Assembly: GCA_900317065.1 (NCBI GenBank)
Contig: ONFK01000132.1
Span: 1-8,723 of the forward strand
Reading direction: 5' to 3'
DNA from: an uncultured Bacteroidales bacterium
Lineage (GTDB): Bacteria > Bacteroidota > Bacteroidia > Bacteroidales > UBA932
DNA length: 8,723 bases
Shown: positions 5,834 through 8,723 of the stretch, piece after piece
How the letters are laid out: each line of letters opens with the position of its first letter
How positions within the stretch are numbered: position 1 is the stretch's first letter
The notes under the pieces: generated by a model
Told to the model about the DNA's origin: nothing
Seen by the model: only the letters and a program-made list of their open reading frames with translations
Databases searched by the model: none
Program-made: the position numbers and the translations under genes

Positions 5834-6463
5834 TTATTTCGTTCCGAAGATGCGGTCGCCTGCATCGCCGAGGCCCGGCACGATGTAGGCATTCTCGTTG
5901 AGATGCTCGTCGACTGCAGCCACGTAGATGTCGACGTCGGGATGAACTGCCTGGACCTTGGCGATACCCTCGGGAACAGCCACCAGGCACATCAGGCGGA
6001 TGTTATGGCAGCCGCGCTTCTTGAGCATGGTGATGGCGTCGCAGGCACTGCCGCCGGTTGCGAGCATGGGGTCGGTGACTATGACAAGGCGTTCGTCGAT
6101 GTCTTCGGGAAGCTTGCAGTAGTATTCGACAGGTTCGTGAGTCTCCTCGTTGCGGTAAAGACCGATGTGGCCTACCTTGGCCACCGGCACAAGTGTCTGG
6201 AGCCCGTCTACCATTCCCAGACCGGCTCGGAGGATAGGTACGATAGCGAGTTTGCGTCCTGCGACCTCCTTTGCGGTCATCTTGCAGATAGGAGTCTCTA
6301 TCTCAATCTCTTCAAGAGGGAGGTCCCGGGTGACCTCGTAACCCATCAGGAGGGCGATTTCTTTGAGCAGTTCACGGAAATCCTTGGATCCGGTTTCTTT
6401 CTTGCGCATGATCGTCAGCTTGTGCTGGATCATGGGGTGGTCGATAACGTGCAGTTGACTCAT
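5834..6463 (-). CDS. upp: Uracil phosphoribosyltransferase
   Basis: 209 residues, the usual length for the family, from the ATG whose complement is at 6461-6463 to the TAA at 5834-5836. The cytoplasmic enzyme makes UMP from uracil and PRPP in pyrimidine salvage. The start MSQLHVIDHPMIQHKLTIMR, ILRAGLGM at residues 78-85, the PRPP-binding loop IVTDPMLATGGSA at about 128-140, and the C-terminal uracil-site segment YIVPGLGDAGDRIFGTK are all intact. An upstream in-frame ATG at 6544 would extend it by 27 residues, but it lies beyond the -7 box at 6488-6495, so it is not used. It is a single gene, convergent with the HIT unit and divergent from the fimbrial-type operon. No attenuator is seen in its short leader of under 25 bases. 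Confidence 0.97.
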   Translation of the reverse strand: MSQLHVIDHPMIQHKLTIMRKKETGSKDFRELLKEIALLMGYEVTRDLPLEEIEIETPICKMTAKEVAGRKLAIVPILRAGLGMVDGLQTLVPVAKVGHIGLYRNEETHEPVEYYCKLPEDIDERLVIVTDPMLATGGSACDAITMLKKRGCHNIRLMCLVAVPEGIAKVQAVHPDVDIYVAAVDEHLNENAYIVPGLGDAGDRIFGTK

Positions 6464-6487
6464 AGTGAATGATTCGGTTAAATTGTC

Positions 6488-6518
6488 CAAATGTACGAAA
6501 ATCCGTCGAGCAAAACAA
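6488..6518 (-). promoter_or_regulatory. upp promoter
   Basis: Read on the - strand, TACATTTG (complement of 6488-6495) fits TAnnTTTG exactly. Twenty bases upstream is a TTG (complement of 6516-6518) in a T-rich stretch, a plausible -33 element. The box lies 24 bases before the upp ATG, leaving a short leader. Confidence 0.65.
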
Positions 6519-6538
6519 CAAAAAAGCGTTTTACGATC

Positions 6539-6568
6539 GCGCATGCGCAGATATGTGCGTGAGCGTGA
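6539..6568. promoter_or_regulatory. Possible operator motifs in the divergent promoter region
   Basis: A perfect 10-bp palindrome, GCGCATGCGC (6539-6548), is followed nine bases on by a tandem hexamer GCGTGA GCGTGA (6557-6568). They lie between the upp and fimbrial-type promoters, just upstream of the expected -33 position of the latter. Both are short enough to be chance; the location is the only reason to note them. Confidence 0.25.
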
Positions 6569-6583
6569 ACAATTTATAATGCA

Positions 6584-6598
6584 TTTTTTTTATATTTG
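6584..6598 (+). promoter_or_regulatory. Promoter -7 box of the DUF3575 operon, with T8 tract
   Basis: TATATTTG (6591-6598) fits TAnnTTTG and lies 24 bases before the ATG at 6623. The -33 region around 6568-6572 has no clear TTTG. A run of eight Ts (6584-6591) fills the promoter spacer and touches the box, so changes in its length would alter the spacing to any upstream element. Confidence 0.6.
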
Positions 6599-6622
6599 CA
6601 CATTGAACAGTACGCATTGAGT

Positions 6623-8017
6623 ATGGATTTGTTAGTTACCATATTGAGTCTGTTGTTGTCTCTGTTGCCTATGAAGGAAACCGCAGACAAGCGTACTGTG
6701 CAGATCCCTCCCATCTGTTTCCGTGTCGATAAAACCGTGTATGACCCTGATTATCTGGGTAATAGGGCCTCGGTCGATTCTTTGGTCCGCCTTGTGGAAA
6801 AGGTTGGGGAGGAGAACGTGGAATCGATACACGTAGTCGCATACGCATCCCCTGAAGGATGGCTCTGGCACAATAACGAACTCGCGAAGAAGCGTGCTTA
6901 CGAGCTCCGCTGGCTTTTCCGCAACACCTTCCCCGGCATTCATTACACGAAAATAAGCGGCGAAAGCGGCGGCGAAAGCTGGGAACTGCTCCGCGAGCGC
7001 GTCGTGGCCGACCCCGGGCTGGATGAGCCTTCGCGGGAGCGCATTCTCAAGATTCTGGACGACGGGTCGCTCTCCAACGAGATGCTCAAGCGAAAAATGA
7101 AGGATCTCGGTGGCTTGTATGAATATCTTCTGCGCACGCATTACAGGCATCTGCGCCTCGGCCTCACCACCATAACTGTCCGTATAATGTCACCGGCGGA
7201 GGATTCCCTCCCCGGAGCGTTTTCAGCGGAGGGGAACGAATCATCCACCGGAGTGCTTTCAACGGAGGGGAGTGAATCCTCCTCCGGGGCTGCGGACACT
7301 GTGGCGATACGAGAGCCGGACAAGGATTCCCTGGTGGCGGATAAACCGCTGAAAGACAGCGTGATAAAGGGTGATGCCTTCCCGCCCCGAGAGGAAGGCA
7401 ATATAGTCGAACGCGCTGACAATCAGGCAGATAAGCGCCACGCCCTCCTTGGCATCAGCACCAACATCCCATACGACATCACATTCATCCCCGGGTACGG
7501 CCTGACCTCCATCCCGAGTTTCAGCATCGAGTTTTACCCGAACTCCGGCCGCTATACCTTCGGGGCGGATGTCGAATGGCCCATGTGGCAGCACTGGGAC
7601 AGGCACGAGTTCATGCAGATACAGAACGTAACCCTCTGGGCGAGGCGTTATTTCAAGCCCGTGGAAGACCGTTTCAAGGGCGCATATCTGTTCGGAAACC
7701 TGAACGCCGTCCGCTATGGGATCGGATGGGATGAAAAAGGTTGGGAAGGAGAAGGCGTCGGGGCGTCGCTGGGAATAGGCTACAAGCGCTACTTCGGCGC
7801 CAGCCGCTTCTACTTCGACACCGGAATCGGCCTGGGCGTGTTCTGGAGCCGCTACGACCCCTACGTCTACGGCAACGACGCCAAGCGCTGGTACTACTAC
7901 GACTACGCGGGAAAACCTGAGGATTTCCAGGAGCGCAGCAAGCGCATGCTCTGGACAGGACCTACCCGCCTGTATTTTTCGATAGGATACGACCTGCTGA
8001 TGAGGAAGAAGAAATGA
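6623..8017 (+). CDS. OmpA-like and DUF3575 domain protein, fimbrial-type operon
   Basis: 464 residues from the ATG at 6623; the TTG at 6596 lies inside the -7 box. A short hydrophobic segment near residues 2-16 (LLVTILSLLLSLLP) may be a signal peptide, though it lacks basic residues before it. Residues about 67-101, with the string HVVAYASPEGWLWHNNELAKKRA, resemble the OmpA-like peptidoglycan-binding motif (N..LA..RA). A low-complexity linker at about 190-271 contains two 12-residue repeats. Residues 272-464 match DUF3575 as I know it: a Trp/Tyr-rich, beta-barrel-like outer-membrane segment (GISTNIPYD, LWARRYFKP, GIGYKRYFG, FSIGYDLL). In Bacteroidales such genes commonly lead loci for FimA/Mfa1-type fimbriae. 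It overlaps the next gene by ATGA. The exact role is unknown; an envelope anchor or assembly aid is an inference. Confidence 0.85.
   Translation: MDLLVTILSLLLSLLPMKETADKRTVQIPPICFRVDKTVYDPDYLGNRASVDSLVRLVEKVGEENVESIHVVAYASPEGWLWHNNELAKKRAYELRWLFRNTFPGIHYTKISGESGGESWELLRERVVADPGLDEPSRERILKILDDGSLSNEMLKRKMKDLGGLYEYLLRTHYRHLRLGLTTITVRIMSPAEDSLPGAFSAEGNESSTGVLSTEGSESSSGAADTVAIREPDKDSLVADKPLKDSVIKGDAFPPREEGNIVERADNQADKRHALLGISTNIPYDITFIPGYGLTSIPSFSIEFYPNSGRYTFGADVEWPMWQHWDRHEFMQIQNVTLWARRYFKPVEDRFKGAYLFGNLNAVRYGIGWDEKGWEGEGVGASLGIGYKRYFGASRFYFDTGIGLGVFWSRYDPYVYGNDAKRWYYYDYAGKPEDFQERSKRMLWTGPTRLYFSIGYDLLMRKKK
7214..7285 (+). repeat. Two in-frame 36-bp tandem repeats in the linker
   Basis: Units 7214-7249 and 7250-7285 are similar in a head-to-tail array and encode GAFSAEGNESST (residues 198-209) and GVLSTEGSESSS (210-221). 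A partial third start (GAADT) follows. The period is a multiple of three, so gain or loss of a unit keeps the reading frame and only changes linker length between the OmpA-like and DUF3575 parts. Confidence 0.8.
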
Positions 8018-8723
8018 GACTGAAAGGCTTCATAACGGCAATTGCGGCACTGCTCGTCCTGGGCGGGTGCAGCATCGAACCGCCCCTGCATCTGCGCAAG
8101 GCGGCGGCTACGAGTGTCGTGCTGCAGACCTCCGTCCAGGCTCAGTTCCTATGGCAGGTAGACTGGCAGGCAAAGTGGGATTATGTCTGGCAGACAAGCG
8201 TTTACGGGCCTCTCGGCTACTCCGAGCCAAAGGGGATCAGGATGCATATCTATACCCTCGACGACGAGATGGCTCCAAAGTCGCACAACGTCTACAATTT
8301 CAGCGGCCTGCAGGGGCAGGTGGACATCTTCGTGGGAGTGCACGACCTCCTCTTCCACAACAACGATTCCGAGGTGCTGCTCTACCGTTCCGAAGGTGAC
8401 CTGAAGCCCATCCATGCCTATACCCGTGTGATTTCCAGCGGCTTGAAGACTTCTTCCCTGGTTCAGACCGCCGCGCAGAAAGCGGCGGCCACCAAGGCCG
8501 AAGACAGTGAGATAGAGGAGAATGTGACCTTCATGCCGGACGAGCTTTTCGTCCTCTACGATCCGAGCCACTACATCTCCGACAATCTCGACGACTACGA
8601 GTACATCGACGGAAAATACGTCATCCGCATAAAGGGCGACCTCATGCCTCACACGTTCATCTATCTCTTCCAGATCAAGCTCCTGAACAACCTCGGGCGC
8701 GTGACAGGGAGCATGGGCGGCGC
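8014..8723 (+). CDS. DUF5119-type lipoprotein, 3' truncated by the window
   Basis: 236 codons are visible from the ATG at 8014, which overlaps the previous stop as ATGA; no stop is reached. The N-terminus MRLKGFITAIAALLVLGGC is a clear lipoprotein signal peptide with lipobox LGGC, making Cys19 the lipidated residue. SIEPPLHLRKAA follows directly, as in DUF5119 proteins, which carry a Pro/Leu-rich start after the lipid Cys. The rest (WQVDWQAKWDYVWQ, GIRMHIYTLDD, FSGLQGQVDIFVGVHDLLFHNNDSE) fits the beta-sandwich pattern of Bacteroidales fimbrillin-associated lipoproteins. Ala/Lys/Glu-rich residues at about 153-168 may be a flexible loop. Translational coupling to the DUF3575 gene and the family pairing suggest a surface fimbria or adhesin locus; fimbrillin-type subunits would be expected further right, outside the window. 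Confidence 0.82.
   Translation, partial: MRLKGFITAIAALLVLGGCSIEPPLHLRKAAATSVVLQTSVQAQFLWQVDWQAKWDYVWQTSVYGPLGYSEPKGIRMHIYTLDDEMAPKSHNVYNFSGLQGQVDIFVGVHDLLFHNNDSEVLLYRSEGDLKPIHAYTRVISSGLKTSSLVQTAAQKAAATKAEDSEIEENVTFMPDELFVLYDPSHYISDNLDDYEYIDGKYVIRIKGDLMPHTFIYLFQIKLLNNLGRVTGSMGG

Noticed and set aside
5903..6472. 189-codon + strand frame opposite upp
   Set aside because: Same codon-aligned shadow effect; upp is intact and unmistakable on the - strand.
6464..6544. Longer upp start giving 236 residues
   Set aside because: The extra ATG lies upstream of the likely -7 box, and the 209-residue form matches the family length and N-terminus.
8149..8652. 167-codon - strand frame opposite the DUF5119-type gene
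   Set aside because: Codon-aligned shadow of a gene with a clear lipoprotein signal and operon coupling.

Overview
This window reads as chromosomal DNA from a fairly GC-rich Bacteroidales bacterium. The case rests on several signs. Four intergenic sites match the Bacteroidetes -7 promoter consensus TAnnTTTG. Shine-Dalgarno signals are not evident before the starts. A DUF3575-type gene is followed by a DUF5119-type lipoprotein gene, a pairing typical of Bacteroidales fimbrial loci. The tRNA does not encode its CCA tail. The genus cannot be fixed from the sequence alone.

Layout, left to right. (1) The 3' end of a class I (Fe-S) fumarase gene, then after 3 bases a complete 1170-codon AsmA-like envelope protein gene. 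(2) A tRNA-Leu(UAG) gene with its own -7 box just after the asmA stop, and an intrinsic terminator. (3) A gene-free stretch (3898-4223) that is dense in structure: the terminator, an exact 16-bp inverted copy of the tRNA 3' end, four further hairpins, and two identical 34-bp repeats abutting a promoter. (4) A two-gene + strand unit: a HIT-family (histidine triad) protein overlapping by ATGA with an exported 379-residue protein of unknown function that has TPR-like repeats. (5) A strong hairpin flanked by A and T runs, serving as a shared terminator between that unit and the convergent upp gene (uracil phosphoribosyltransferase, - strand). (6) A 159-bp divergent promoter region. (7) The start of a probable fimbrial/surface-adhesin operon: an OmpA-like + DUF3575 protein, then by ATGA overlap a DUF5119-type lipoprotein that runs off the right edge.

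Most genes are ordinary housekeeping or envelope genes. fumA and upp belong to central and salvage metabolism. The AsmA-like protein, the exported TPR-like protein and the fimbrial-type genes point to the envelope. No phage, transposase, CRISPR or defence genes are visible. The less explained material is the non-coding structure downstream of the tRNA, the paired 34-bp repeats at the HIT promoter, and the T8 tract and in-frame 36-bp repeats in the fimbrial-type operon, both possible slippage sites.
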